Assembly (NCBI GenBank): GCA_030278955.1
Contig: JAOANR010000011.1
Span: 28,586,403-28,650,402 of the forward strand
Reading direction: 5' to 3'
DNA from: Hygrophila difformis
Lineage: Eukaryota > Streptophyta > Magnoliopsida > Lamiales > Acanthaceae
Length of the DNA stretch: 64,000 nt
Part shown: piece by piece, positions 43,402 through 54,320 of the stretch
Numbering within the stretch: the first letter of the stretch is position 1
Layout: each line of letters begins with the position of its first letter
The notes under the pieces: model-generated
Told to the model about the DNA's origin: nothing
What the model saw: only the letters and a program-made list of their open reading frames with translations
Databases searched by the model: none
Translations under genes and position numbers: made by a program

Positions 43402-44934
43402 TTGGAACTTGTACCTTTTAAAGATTTGGAATTGGGAGACATTGATCCAGAGGGATGGAAATCGTGTATTGTTGAATATCAAGTTCAAACACAAGAACCT
43501 GTGGATCAAATTATTCAATCTCAACAGACTGAAGCCGGTCCAGAGGAAAATTTAGAAGGGCAGGATAAAGAACAACATGCACAAGTAAATCAAACTCTAA
43601 TTGGAAACCAGGTTGATTTGGAAGTATTACCAAGATATGAAGATGATAAATTTGTTGAGAATCCTACCGAGGAAGCTGACAGCTCACTTAGTAAGGTACA
43701 TCAATTGGAACAGAATTTGTCACAAGAGAAAAATTCAGTTGACCAAGAAGTCCTAGATCAAGTCAATGAATTAGTAGGGGATACAGTTCAAGAAGGATTG
43801 ATCAAAGATTTGCAAGAGTTTGATGACATGAACCTGCATGGAATCACTGTGGGAAATATGAATTCATCTATGGAAGGATTGATTAAGAAATACAGAAAGG
43901 TAGCTAGAGAAGGAGGAAATGCACGCACTACCAAGGAACAAGCAGCTGATTATGCAGAAAAGCTTGAATTGGAGCTAGAAAAAGTTAAACAGCAGATTAA
44001 TTCTGGAGCAGAAGTGGAACCAAGCCCATTAGCACTTCAGGCTTACAGAGAAGAGGTCCAGAGGAATGAATCTCAGAATAATCAAGAGAGGCAGATGGTT
44101 CTTTATGAAGAAGAGGTTGTCAGAGAAAAACAACAGAAAGAATATTTTGTTGATCAAAATGTCTATCAAAGTATCAAGTCGCAAACTTTGGTTGACAGTC
44201 AACTTAACCAGTGGATCTTACCATCTCCAATTGGGAATGAGGTAGCTCAGAGGGTAATCTCTAGGATGCAAGACCCTGTTTGGATTGAAGACCAAAGACA
44301 GAAACTGGAAGAGCACTTGGTAAGTCAAGGAGTATTCATTTCGGGATCTACTGAGACCTCACTCTTTTTGAATGAGCCAGAGCCAGAGCCAGAACTAGAA
44401 GAACCTACAGAAATACTGAACCAGCAGAGCTTGGAGATAACTGAGAGGATAGACACAAGTACTTCATTGATACACGGCTCAGATATCGATAATTTTCATC
44501 ATACTGAAACTGTGGTGGATCAAGAAGAGAATGAGGAACCTATCCAGGAAGAAAATCAGTCAAGTGATGAAGGAGAAGAAGCTGTAGGAAATGATCAGGA
44601 AGAGGCACATGAATCTGAAAGAAGTGGATCGGATACTTCTAAAGGATCTTCTCCTGGAAAAGAAGAACCAGAGCTTATGCCTCTGAGTTATTGGGGAAAT
44701 AATAGCCCAAAAGTGATTTTGTCAATTCCTGACAGCATTGAGAAAAGGACCGAGTTTACAGAGGAGGAAATCAAAGTTAAATTCAATGGAAGAAAAGAAG
44801 TAGTAGAAAATTACCTGAGAATGTCAAAGATGATTGTTCCAGACAAGGGATTCCATCCTAAGTATCTGAGCTGTATCAATTACTGGAGAAGGATCAATGA
44901 ATGGGACATCTTCATGAGACACAATCAGGGGTAA
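43402..44934 (+). CDS. LTR-RT2 gag-like ORF, segment 3, long acidic protein (510 codons)
   Basis: The longest frame in the window. It is Glu/Gln/Asp-rich and predicted helical. It contains TTKEQAADYAEKLELELEKV (coiled-coil), a PEPEPELEEPTE run, a strongly acidic region near residues 370-430, and a more ordered end, RKEVVENYLRMSKM and YLSCINYWRRINEWDIF. No enzyme motif is present. The last part continues in another frame at 44939, so this is one piece of a longer polyprotein of which at least five pieces are seen. Confidence 0.6.
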   Translation: MELVPFKDLELGDIDPEGWKSCIVEYQVQTQEPVDQIIQSQQTEAGPEENLEGQDKEQHAQVNQTLIGNQVDLEVLPRYEDDKFVENPTEEADSSLSKVHQLEQNLSQEKNSVDQEVLDQVNELVGDTVQEGLIKDLQEFDDMNLHGITVGNMNSSMEGLIKKYRKVAREGGNARTTKEQAADYAEKLELELEKVKQQINSGAEVEPSPLALQAYREEVQRNESQNNQERQMVLYEEEVVREKQQKEYFVDQNVYQSIKSQTLVDSQLNQWILPSPIGNEVAQRVISRMQDPVWIEDQRQKLEEHLVSQGVFISGSTETSLFLNEPEPEPELEEPTEILNQQSLEITERIDTSTSLIHGSDIDNFHHTETVVDQEENEEPIQEENQSSDEGEEAVGNDQEEAHESERSGSDTSKGSSPGKEEPELMPLSYWGNNSPKVILSIPDSIEKRTEFTEEEIKVKFNGRKEVVENYLRMSKMIVPDKGFHPKYLSCINYWRRINEWDIFMRHNQG

Positions 44935-44938
44935 ACAA

Positions 44939-45699
44939 GTGCAAGTCGATGTAGAAACTCTGAATGATTTAATACAGGCACCCTTACTGGAGCAGCCAGA
45001 CGTCAAGTCTGAAATTCTTTTTAGGAAAAAGACTCAGAGCATCAAGTTGATTAATGCTAGAAAGATGGCATTAGGGTTTTGTTCAACACACAGAGGAACT
45101 GAACATAATAAAATTCCACTGAAGAATTTGAAAACTGAGTATCCGCCAACACTTGATTTCTACTACTCAAAGCTCAGGCCTACTACTAATTTCCAAGGAC
45201 CTTCTGCTGGAACTTTTGAAGGATTTGCATTGATTTGGGCAGGGAGAAAGTGTAGTGCTGCACATCACGTGCTCAATGTTATTAAATCAAGAATTGGGAA
45301 GATGCAGCGCTAGCATACCCAAATCTTATCAGGAGACTTTGTGAAAAGCAGGGAGTACTGATGGCACCATTCTTGACAGAAATTATAAGGATAGATCCTC
45401 ATATTCCTTTGCCAGTGGACACTTTAAGAGGAGAGTTAGTTTATCAATTGCTAGATTTGGATGAACAGCCATCTGAAGGTTCAGGATCAAAAGTACCATC
45501 TCCCAAGGCCAGACAAACTAAACTTCCTTCAAAATCTAAATCATCTCAGTCTAAAGCTGCAGCAAAAAGATCAAAGATTTCAGCAACATCTCCTGCATTA
45601 AATGCTATTCCTGAAGATGAAGAGCTCGAAGATATCTCTGCACCATCTCAACTTCCAAGACAACCATTAAGGAATACAGTGTCAGTGGATGAATCTTAG
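44939..45699 (+). pseudogene. LTR-RT2 ORF, segment 4, plant-transposon-like domain
   Basis: Frames 44939-45313 and 45361-45699 join by a frame change near 45305. The block FALIWAGRKCSAAHHVLNVI, then YPNLIRRLCEKQGV (read in the linking frame), resembles the putative plant transposon protein domain (PF20167-like: ...PSLITRLCxxAGV) found in gag regions of plant gypsy and Athila-like elements. A Lys/Ser/Pro-rich linker follows (SPKARQTKLPSKSKSSQSK). This is the best hint at the element's ancestry. Confidence 0.5.
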
Positions 45700-45702
45700 A
45701 AC

Positions 45703-46128
45703 ATGATTACTTCGATCCAGAGTTTTGCACAGTCTATGGAAATGTTGGTAAAAACCATGTCAGAAGACAAACCCATACAAAGAGAGATGGAAAAGAAGAG
45801 GATTGAGCTTGAACATGTCAGAATTCAAACTGAAGAAAAACTCAGGAAATAAGAGATGGAAAGACAAGAGAAGATTAGGAAGGAAGAATGGGACAGGCAA
45901 GAAAGGATGAGAAGAGAGGAGATGGAAAGATATGAAAGATTGAGGAGAGAAGAGTTGGAAGAAAGAAGACAGGAGAGAGAGAGGGATATGGAGCTCAGGA
46001 GGCAGGAGCAGCAGACTAACACGAGGCTGGTGGATATCCTAGCCACCTTGGTAGCAGACATTAAAAAGCCACCCTCAGCACCACCTAAAGATCTAAACAA
46101 TGATGCAGGTCCGTCAGGAACTGCGTAA
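45703..46128 (+). pseudogene. LTR-RT2 ORF, segment 5, coiled-coil C-terminus
   Basis: After a TAG at 45697 and another at 45850 the frame continues with an uninterrupted charged helix of about 60 residues (Glu/Arg/Gln/Met, pattern RxEExERxER) and ends TRLVDILATLVADIKK, a Pro-rich tail and TAA at 46126. It forms the end of the presumed polyprotein. Confidence 0.55.
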
Positions 46129-47199
46129 ATCAAGAAATACAGACATTCTCTCAGGGGAGTATTTGAAACTCTTTTCTTTTGTATTTTCTTCTTTCAGCAT
46201 TTCTCCTTTATTTTTCTTATTCGAATCCTTGATTGCTTTATTGTGAATTTGCTACTTGATTAGGATAGAGTAGATAAGCTTTAGATCAAGTCATTCTGTA
46301 GAATCAATATTCTATGACACAGGGAATGTTTTGGTAATCAGAACTAGAACCCAAGTGGGATAGGAAGTTGCTAAAGAAGTAGAAGACTAAGTCTAAGTGG
46401 CTGATGACAGAAACATACACTTTAAAGAACCCAATTGTATCTGAAGCCGCTTTTAACAACTGTTGAAAGCTGAGTACTTTGAGAGTGATTGATGCCATTA
46501 CTAGATGAATGATTTGAAGACTTTGTGATTTTATTGACTTGAGTGATTTGCATACTATAATCAATAAATTGGACTAAGGTTAGAAGGATTGATCCAATCT
46601 AGTCTCTCTTAAAAGATGAGTGTGCATATTAGTGAAATATGAATCTGAAGCCAAAACAAGGGTTATTACAGAAACAAATGTGGTAAAATAATGTGGATAT
46701 AAGTAGCTGGCACAGCTGCCCCTCTGACTTATGGGTTGAAGAACTCTAAAAGAGCAAAGTCTAGGGTAGGGGAGTTGAAGTTTCATCTGCAATGTCATGC
46801 CATGCGACTCCTCCTAATAATGTGAAACCAAGCTATTGAAAGCCACGAGAAGCCACCCCTTGATATATAAAAAAAAACTTTATTCTTTTTGGCTCAGGAT
46901 TCAAAAGCACAAAGTATGCACATAAGTTGGATAGGATTGAGCGTGAAAGGAGAAAATCCGACTAAATAAGGGACAATACAATAACTCACAAAAATGGAAA
47001 TCACTCTAGTTAATATTTTCATCGAGTTTGGTAAATTAAAAGTCAGGTATGAAGTATCAATCGATCGAATGAGTCAAGCTTGAAATAGTTGGAAAAGAGA
47101 AGGCAATGATCCAAGGAAGATCCTATATTAATTCTGAATTTTGGAGGCCACAATTTAGACTCATTCTTTGAAACTTTGCAGTTTTGAGGACAAGTGGTT
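46129..47199. other. LTR-RT2 3' untranslated region
   Basis: About 1.07 kb without long frames, between the coiled-coil ORF and the PPT. No pol remnants were recognised. Confidence 0.5.
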
Positions 47200-47215
47200 C
47201 TAAATGTGAGGATGG
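47200..47215 (+). promoter_or_regulatory. Putative PPT of LTR-RT2
   Basis: CTAAATGTGAGGATGG directly before the 3' LTR start TGATGACAG. Purine-rich but interrupted by pyrimidines. Position is the main argument. Confidence 0.6.
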
Positions 47216-50200
47216 TGATGACAGTCATTAATGACTGTCATTCTCGTCTAAATTCGTGTCCTGATTATAATAATGGTCTCTATTTTCCTTGGCATTGTAT
47301 TAAGAAACTGAAAAGAATAGCATTAATCTTGGAAAGATCAAGATCTGGAAATGAGCTTGAAATTCATGGAAATGGCTCTAAACTGTTAGAATAAATTGAA
47401 GTTTTGTCTCGCATAGTTTTTATCAAAGACTAAGTCTCGCCTTGTCAACAGAAATTAAAAGAGATGTTGCGAGGGAGAAGCTTGGTAAAAAGTGAAGAAG
47501 CTGAGCATGGATGAGATCCATATCGCGAGCAAGAAGAAAGAATGATGCGAGGGGAGTGGAAGCAAATTCTGACAAGAAGCTCACGCGATGTTCAAATCTT
47601 ATTGCGAGAAAAAGCTGAGGAACAAAGTTTGCGCGAATTGAGAAAGTTTGAAGTTATAGCGAGAAGAATGAAGGAAGCCGTGAAGCTCTCGCCTTGTGAG
47701 AAGAGGAGACTTCACAAAGCCCTCGCTTTGAAAGAGTGGGACAAAGCGTGGGGCGAGAGAGAAAGCGCGAGCAGTTATCACTCAGTTGGGAGACGTTTAC
47801 TTTCACACACCTATAAATATGTCCACTGGGGATCAGCTCAAGGCTAAGCTGGAGATCGCAAAAACACTTCACATTTTTCTCCTGTTTCATTTAGAGCGTA
47901 GTAGGTAGGTAGCTAGGGTTTTACTTTTCTGCAATTTATGTTCTTGTTCTTCAGATTCGAATTCTGGATTTTAGTAGTTTAGTTTAATTTTCGTTCGATA
48001 AATTAGTTTAAGTTTGGCAATTTCCTGGAGAGAGGAATGGCAACTAGAATGTATCTTTTCCATCCCATCAACAATCGTTCATCTTGTTTTCTCGACTCCA
48101 TCGAATCGATTTCGCACATTTTCTGATGAAATTCAGATCTCCAGGTGTTTTCGTTTACATTTCTTGTTACAATTTATGATTTATGGAGGAAAATCATGTG
48201 TTAGATTGAATATTTCACATTTGGATCGTAACCTGTGAATTCTCATAACTGGATTGGTAAACCTAATGGCCGAAATTAGGGGAGTTTATGGTATGATTTG
48301 AGAATCTCAGTTCGAGTTTTCCCGAACATCTTGGGGTTCCGAATTCCTGTTATGAATCCATTACTTGATTTCTTTAATTCTGAGAGAAATGTTACAGACC
48401 TCGATAATATTGCTTGATTATGCTTTTCTTAGAAAATTCTGAAATTCACATTTTCAATTTCATTCGCACCATAGATTTCCACATTGCAATTATTCGCAAA
48501 TACATGTTTCCTAGAATTCTGGAATTTCGTAGCTTTCAAGTTAGGTATTGTTTCCAGCAGATTTATTGAATAAATGAATTTACCAGTTGTACACTTAATC
48601 AGATTTCGATTTCAAATATCAGATTTAAAGGTTCAAGTGAATAAATCTTCATTAAGTTCTTAAAGACCCATGCAGTGTTCAACATAGCGTGACAATCTTT
48701 GGGACCTAAAAATTTGAGATTCACTCTCCTAATCAAGGTTGAGAAATTTTTCCTCGCCGAATCTCTGGTAAGAGAATGACGCGAGGAAGAACTTCAATAT
48801 ATCTTAAACTTAGTATTTTCCTACATAAAATACTTCGTCCTCACTTTATCTCATTACTGGGATGATGCGAGAAACGAATCCTATCATCTTTAACTCTTAA
48901 ACATGTTATATCAGAGCTCTCGCTTTGTGGGAAAAATTTGAGATGACATCAGAATTGGTTCCTTTTCTGAAGGAAACCAAATCCATCCTCGCTATAAGTA
49001 TATATCATCTATTCTATAAAAAGGATTTAAACAACCTCGCCGCATTATTTAGATTTTACTGTGAGGAGTTTAATTCCTTGTATTAATCAAATCTGAGGAA
49101 CATTCTTTGAATAATAACTCCCTCCACGCTGTACAGATATAGTGCGCGGAAAATTAGAGTGTTCGTAGTTTTAAATCCTAAGATAATTACTGCAAGTTAT
49201 CTTGAACACTTATTTTGCAGAATTGATCCTCAAACTCTTTTTAAGGGGAAGTGATTCCCTATATTCTGTCTAGCTCCTAACCTATATTTTGGGAGCACCC
49301 TAGCATTTTACTTAGAGGATTCAGAACCCTCATCATTTCTTTATACATATATTACTACTTATAATCATAATATTTTGGGATATTTCTCAGATTTTATGCT
49401 GGGTATTATGCTTTGACTATAAAAATTCACACGTCATAATCATTTGCACATCATTATTTTCATTAGCATATTGAGAAAAAAATGATGATACAAATATGTT
49501 CAATCATCATTTACTCAGGATAATGAAGAACAAACTTGTTCTACAGTTGGGCATTTAGTACCTGCCGTTTAAAAGGGAAAGATGTTTCAAAAGTCATCTT
49601 TTGTCCCAAGAATTGATGAGAATCTAGAAGACTTAACTTCCAGGGGCCATGGATTATTGATGTTCTAATCATATGCTATGGGTAGGAGGTTAAGACACTT
49701 GTAGAGTTTCATCAATCCTGAGTCAAGTCATGAGTATTTAGATCTATTTACAGAGGATTCTCAAGCTAAGACATCTGTATGAATCTGAGTAATTCAGATA
49801 AGTCAAGGATTTTGATTAGCATTTTCATCTTGATACACTTACAGGATTATTATTTCTTACAAATACTTGTTGGAATTATTTTGAGAAAGATTAAGTCTCA
49901 TACAACCCTTGGATGATAGATTTAAATATGTGCTTTTCTATTTTTTTGTAGAGGACATCCAAGTAAGGGGTATAAGATATTTTTTCTATTTAAAATAGTA
50001 AGAGGACAACAACAAGTTTAGACTAGTACAAGATGGATTAGATGTGACCTTGAGTCTTTAATGGCTTAATCTAAATCCGGAAGAAACAGATTGAGTGATA
50101 TTTCTAAAGGCTTATGCCAAGAGATAAGTCTGACCGATTATCTCTTAGTATATGTATCTCATGATTTCAGTGCGCGAAATGTTATGACACTAGATCACCA

Positions 50201-50738
50201 GTACTTGTCTTGGGAAAGTGATCGAAGACATGAAGAATAGACAGATTTGATAAAGGATTTATCTGATCTCTTTGAGCTACTCATTTATATAAATCACAGA
50301 AGCATGTTTACTCTAGCAGAAGTCTCATTTGTTTTCTTTGTCACTTGGTCTATCATTATCACACAATCAAACTTTACCCATCATTTTTAATGCTTTCTTT
50401 TGTATGTCCTTTTATACTACTTTCTTTTACTGCTTTATTACTTTACTGCATTTACATTTCAATAATAGACACATTCACTAGTCACTACAAACCAAGGTGT
50501 ATAAATAAATTCTAAGATTCATAAGGCTATTAAAATGCTTCTATCGTATAACTCTCCAGTGAACGATTCTGACAAATAAATAAATACTGCAAGCTTGATA
50601 CCGTGCCCTTTCGGTAGTGCAAACGACGCATATTCTTGAAGTACTCTTTAAGAATAATGTTTTGAAGAGAGTCAAGAGTCATTTTAGTAACTTTGCACAC
50701 AAGGGGATCTTTGCGAGGGATTCCCTGTAAAAGCTTCA
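47216..50738 (+). repeat. 3' LTR of LTR-RT2, 3,523 bp
   Basis: It starts TGATGACAG with a perfect 22-bp palindrome (47219-47240), carries a promoter-like TATAAATA (47812-47819) and many CTCGC/GCGAG motifs upstream of it, and ends AAAAGCTTCA before AGTAG. No ORF of note. The 5' LTR covers only its first 470 bp, so the 3' boundary depends on the TSD and the restored LINE frame. Confidence 0.85.
47812..47819 (+). promoter_or_regulatory. TATA box in 3' LTR of LTR-RT2
   Basis: TATAAATA about 600 bp into the LTR, after the CTCGC-rich U3 and before a pyrimidine-rich stretch. This is where a plant pol II promoter is expected. Confidence 0.6.
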
Positions 50739-50743
50739 AGTAG

Positions 50744-51689
50744 ACTGGGGATTTCACACAAAACATGATGATGCGTAACATGTTAGGAGGAAGCCGCATG
50801 TCCTGGTGACAACCCTCCAAGAAATCGCATTGCACATTGTCATATGCTTTCTCCAAGTCCACCTTGAGTAAGAATCCTTAGATCTGCGGTTCCTGTTCCG
50901 AAATGAGGTGATGACCTCCTGAAGGATAATCCCATTCTCAACGGTACCTCGCCCAGGGAGGAAGGCCGCCTGACAAGGACCAATGTAGGACTTGAGCAAT
51001 GGTCGAAGACGGTTGAGAAGAACCTTGGTCAATATTTTGTAAATAACATTGCAAAGACTAATGGGGCGAAAGTGTTTAATTTCCTTTGGTGCGTTAACCT
51101 TCGGTATTAGACAAAGAAAAGTTTCAGCAATCTTTTCGTTAAAACACCCATCCTCAAAAGCCTTGGCAATGAACTGCCAGATATCGAGCCCCACTTGATC
51201 CCAATAAGTTTTGTAGAAAATGGCCGGGAATCCATCTGGTCCGGGTGCAGAAAACCCTGACATGCTAAAGACTGTCGGCTTAACCTCATCATAAGTAATA
51301 GGGCCATCTAATTCAGCCGCCGAATTCAGGACAGGTAATGGGGCGAGCTGAAGATGATTATAAGAGGACCGTATTTGATGACCAAACATTGAGCTAAAAT
51401 GAAATTTAGCATGCCGTTGAAGCGTACTTTGCTCCGTTTCCCACATTCGATTTATCTCAAGGCCACTAATGGTGGTTCTTTGCTGACGTACTCTTGTCTT
51501 GGTCTGAAAGAATCGAGTATTACGGTCCCCAAAGGTCAGCCATTTATCCCTGGACTTTTGAAACCATATTATTTCCTCCTCCTTGAGGACTTCATCTAAC
51601 TCAAGAGATAATTGTTGCTCCAACCTTATCATGCAGGCCGAATCAATCCCAACTAGTACCCTCCGAATACCAGCAAGCCGGCGCAACAA
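50744..51689 (-). pseudogene. Reverse transcriptase 5' half of the split LINE
   Basis: From 51689 down the minus strand: RDKWLTFGDRNTRFF, APGPDGFPAIFYKTYW, FLCLIPKVNAPKEIKHFRPI, SLCNVIYKILTKVLLNRL, FLPGRGT and, after a frameshift near 50870, VDLEKAYDNVQCDFLE and FCVKSPVY, where LTR-RT2 begins. These are RT motifs 0-3; the catalytic FADD lies on the far side of the insertion. Confidence 0.88.
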
Positions 51690-51808
51690 TTTCTTCTACC
51701 GTCAAGTAATATTACCGAACACAGTAGTATTGAAATGAATAGATGAGTCCTTAACCTGGTTCAAACGTTGCTGAATGGAGGGCCCTCCTGATGACCAAGC
51801 AGTGTCAA

Positions 51809-52571
51809 CTACAGAAGCATAGGAAGAACGCGACGTCCATGCAAACTCCCATCGGAAAGGCCGTTTCGAGGCGTATTCAGACCACTGGTGACATCACACA
51901 AGAAGGGGAGAATGATCAGAAGCTCTGTGTGGAAGAACTTCCGCACGTCCAGTAGGAAAGGCAGCCATCCAATCACTATTGACCACAGCACGATCAAGAC
52001 GTTTACAAGCCCATGCATCACCAGTTGTGTTTTTTTGCCATGTAAACCCATCTCCAATCGTATGTAAGGTACTCAAACCACAATCGTCCAACATGTCTCG
52101 GAAAATTTCTCCATGTCTACGGTTGTAATTCAGACCCACAGTGTTCATCGAAGTGAGGATCTCATTCCAATCACCTAAAGCGAGCCATGGTCCCTGAATC
52201 CAATCACAAGAAGCTCTCATATTCTCCCAATCCCGCCCACGAAGCCGGAGTAATGGGTTGGCATAATTACGGTAAGATACCAGGAAGCCGATCCCACCGA
52301 AACAGCACAAGAGACCATCCTAGGAAAGACGACTGTACAACCATAACGGAATGGAAGGCCAATACGAACCAGGAGCCACAAACCACCCGCTCGCCTGTTG
52401 CACTCTTCAATAGAACACCCTAAGCCGATTAAAAGGCCCTCGGGGTTCCAAGATCGCAACAGCACTCGGCTTATAAATTCAAAGAAGATCAGCAATGTGG
52501 CATTGAGTACTATTATTCATGGCACCACGAACATTCCATGAAATAATAGAGAAATCCTTGAAACCAATCAT
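51809..52571 (-). pseudogene. AP-like endonuclease domain of the split LINE
   Basis: ORF2 probably starts at 52571 (MIGFKDFSIISWNVRGA). Landmarks: SWNVRGA, a TGA near 52480, ILEPRGPFN in the next frame, WLALGDWNEI (about 52170), CKRLDRAVVN, and the catalytic SDHSPLL (about 51900). The domain nicks target DNA to prime reverse transcription. Several frame breaks are present. Confidence 0.85.
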
Positions 52572-52598
52572 AACAAAAAAGGTATGAAGCAAGATCAA

Positions 52599-54051
52599 TC
52601 ACTGTTGCATGGCCGATGGGCCATTTGGGGGATCACCAAACGGGGACTTGCCATCTCCTTCCACAGTCTTTGAAGGTTGATTATTAGCAACCATAACCGT
52701 ATCCGGAAGCTCGCCTGCCTCCAACCTTGCCGAGATCCCTAACGACATAGCGACCTCATTAGTTGAGCCACCATTTAGTAGATGTGTGAACTTAGCAGGA
52801 AAGATCTTAGCTAGATCAAAGGAGTAGCTCTTCTCCACATGGTGAGGAACAACTTTGTTCGACCAAATGCGCTTTACACCATATGCAGTATCCCGAGGCT
52901 GTTTACCCGCCTTGTTAGAGGGTCCAACTTTGAAAACTACCATTGAATTAGAGGCTTCCTGGTTCGATGGGCCACTCTTAGAGCCCAAGTTGATATCTCG
53001 ATCCTGCTGTGGATTTTGATGTAATGGGTTTTGGCGTTCCATTCCTCAAGCCCATTGACTTATTGTTCACATGAGGCGGGGGCCCATCGGGTGCCTGAAC
53101 CTTGGCCTTTTCGACAGTGGGCCTGCGTGGCTTCCTAGGTTTCACAACCATCCACTCCCCAACCCCAATATCCACGGTTTCTTTCTCCACAAGGGATTGA
53201 GATTCACTTACCAAATTTGCCTGGATATGATTTGATTACGATTTTGTTGCCTTATTTGAGTGTGGATCGGGATTAAGTTGAGCACGATCTGTAGTCACCG
53301 GCGTAGATACAGAATCCGGCGGCGAAGGAGGTGGTGCATGCACCGGCTTGTCGACACACCGATCTTGAAGATGGCCATAACAGCCACACTTCATGCATAC
53401 CAAATTGAGTCCTTCATAAGCGACCTGCACCATATCACCCTCGACATCCAACATCCCCATGAGAGGTTCATCAAGTTCAATTTCAACGCAAACCCTAGCA
53501 TAGCGTCCACGAGATACTGATAACATATTCCGATCAAATCTGAGAGGCGTGCCCAATGCTGAAGCAATAGCATGAAGCGTACTTTCTTTGTAAAATGCCC
53601 GTTGACTCCAATAAGTCGGACCCAAGTTTTGATTGTATCAACCTTTGTTGTTGCTGGATGAAACTCAGGCGTCCACCTTAGAAGGGCAAGACAATGGTTG
53701 AAGAGTAACCACGGTCCCCCAGTAAGGACTTTTTCCCGATCCTCATGCTTCGCAAACTTGGCCAGGAAACACCCAAAGCCGATATCCAGGAGATCAAACT
53801 GTCCTTCTAGTTTCCAGATGCGACGAAGACCGTCTTTCATGGCTAGATAACCCACAGTAGAGCCTAGCACCTTCACGACCAGAGTGTCATGCCAAGGTTC
53901 ATACAATTTTTCTAGCAAAGATTTTTCAAATCGAATGCGGGGAATCCTTTGATTTGGTACAGCACGATCAATATGCGCCAAGTTTGCTTTTAAGGAAATC
54001 CTGGAATTCAACCTGCGGAAGAGAGGCATCTTCATCGTTCTGTCCAGCCAT
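52599..54051 (-). pseudogene. ORF1 (DUF4283 plus CCHC gag-like protein) of the split LINE
   Basis: Starts MAGQNDEDASLPQ at 54051. It then shows a DUF4283-like domain (GFGCFLAKFAKHEDREKVL, GGPWLLFNHCLALLRW), frame changes near 53980 and 53620, the zinc knuckle CMKCGCYGHLQDRC (about 53395), Pro-rich sequence, GEWMVVKPRKPRRP (about 53140), and a basic tail ending at 52599, 27 bp before ORF2. ORF1 proteins bind LINE RNA. Confidence 0.85.
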
Positions 54052-54320
54052 GGCAGCATCACGAAAAGAGCGCGGAGGAGATCCAGGAACCTGGTGGAGC
54101 GTCGTTGGGCGGCGGAGGATCGGGGGGAAGGGGGGAAGCGGGAGAAGAAACGGGATGCATAATCTTTTTTTTTTTTTTGGATTTTACCTCATAGACTTTT
54201 GTATAATTTTATATAATTTTACTTTTCTACATTTTACGGTATTAACTGTTAAACAAATGCATTGGACTGCGTGTCCAAAAGTTTTGAGACATTTCAAATG
54301 GGACAGAGGGAGTATTATTT

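Larger units (their letters stand above)
39112..50738 (+). mobile_element. LTR-RT2: large non-autonomous LTR element with F-box gene pieces, 11.6 kb
   Basis: It begins TGATGACAGTCATTA and ends AAAAGCTTCA (TG...CA), bounded by AGTAG (39107-39111 and 50739-50743), and sits within LINE RT sequence. The first about 460 bp (39112 to about 39569) are repeated at 47216-47685, defining a 3' LTR of 3,523 bp and a 5' LTR that lost about 3 kb plus the PBS. Internal order: two F-box-type gene pieces, a hairpin-rich spacer, then about 4.7 kb of plus-strand gag-like and coiled-coil ORFs, then 1.1 kb to the PPT. No protease, RT, RNase H or integrase was seen. Confidence 0.88.
36870..54205 (-). mobile_element. 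Near-complete LINE, split by LTR-RT2
   Basis: A minus-strand LINE with ORF1 (54051-52599), ORF2 endonuclease and RT 5' half (52571-50744), RT 3' half, zf-RVT and RNase H (39106 to about 36968) and a short A tail (T run at 36866-36872). The 15-bp duplication ATTTTATATAATTTT (36855-36869 and 54206-54220) marks its insertion into a MITE. RT homology stops at KSPVY on one side and resumes at SILWNG on the other, exactly at the AGTAG duplication of LTR-RT2. Without LTR-RT2 it is about 5.7 kb, the usual plant LINE size. It has several frameshifts and stops. Confidence 0.9.
36704..54312. mobile_element. Stowaway-like MITE (258 bp) split by a LINE
   Basis: Left part 36704-36869 begins CTCCCTCCGTCCCATTTATA. 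Right part 54221-54312 ends with the inverse (CATTTCAAATGGGACAGAGGGAG). TA flanks both (36702-36703 and 54313-54314). Rejoined at the LINE target site the element is 258 bp, the same as the 259-266-bp MITEs elsewhere here. All sequence between belongs to later insertions. Confidence 0.85.
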
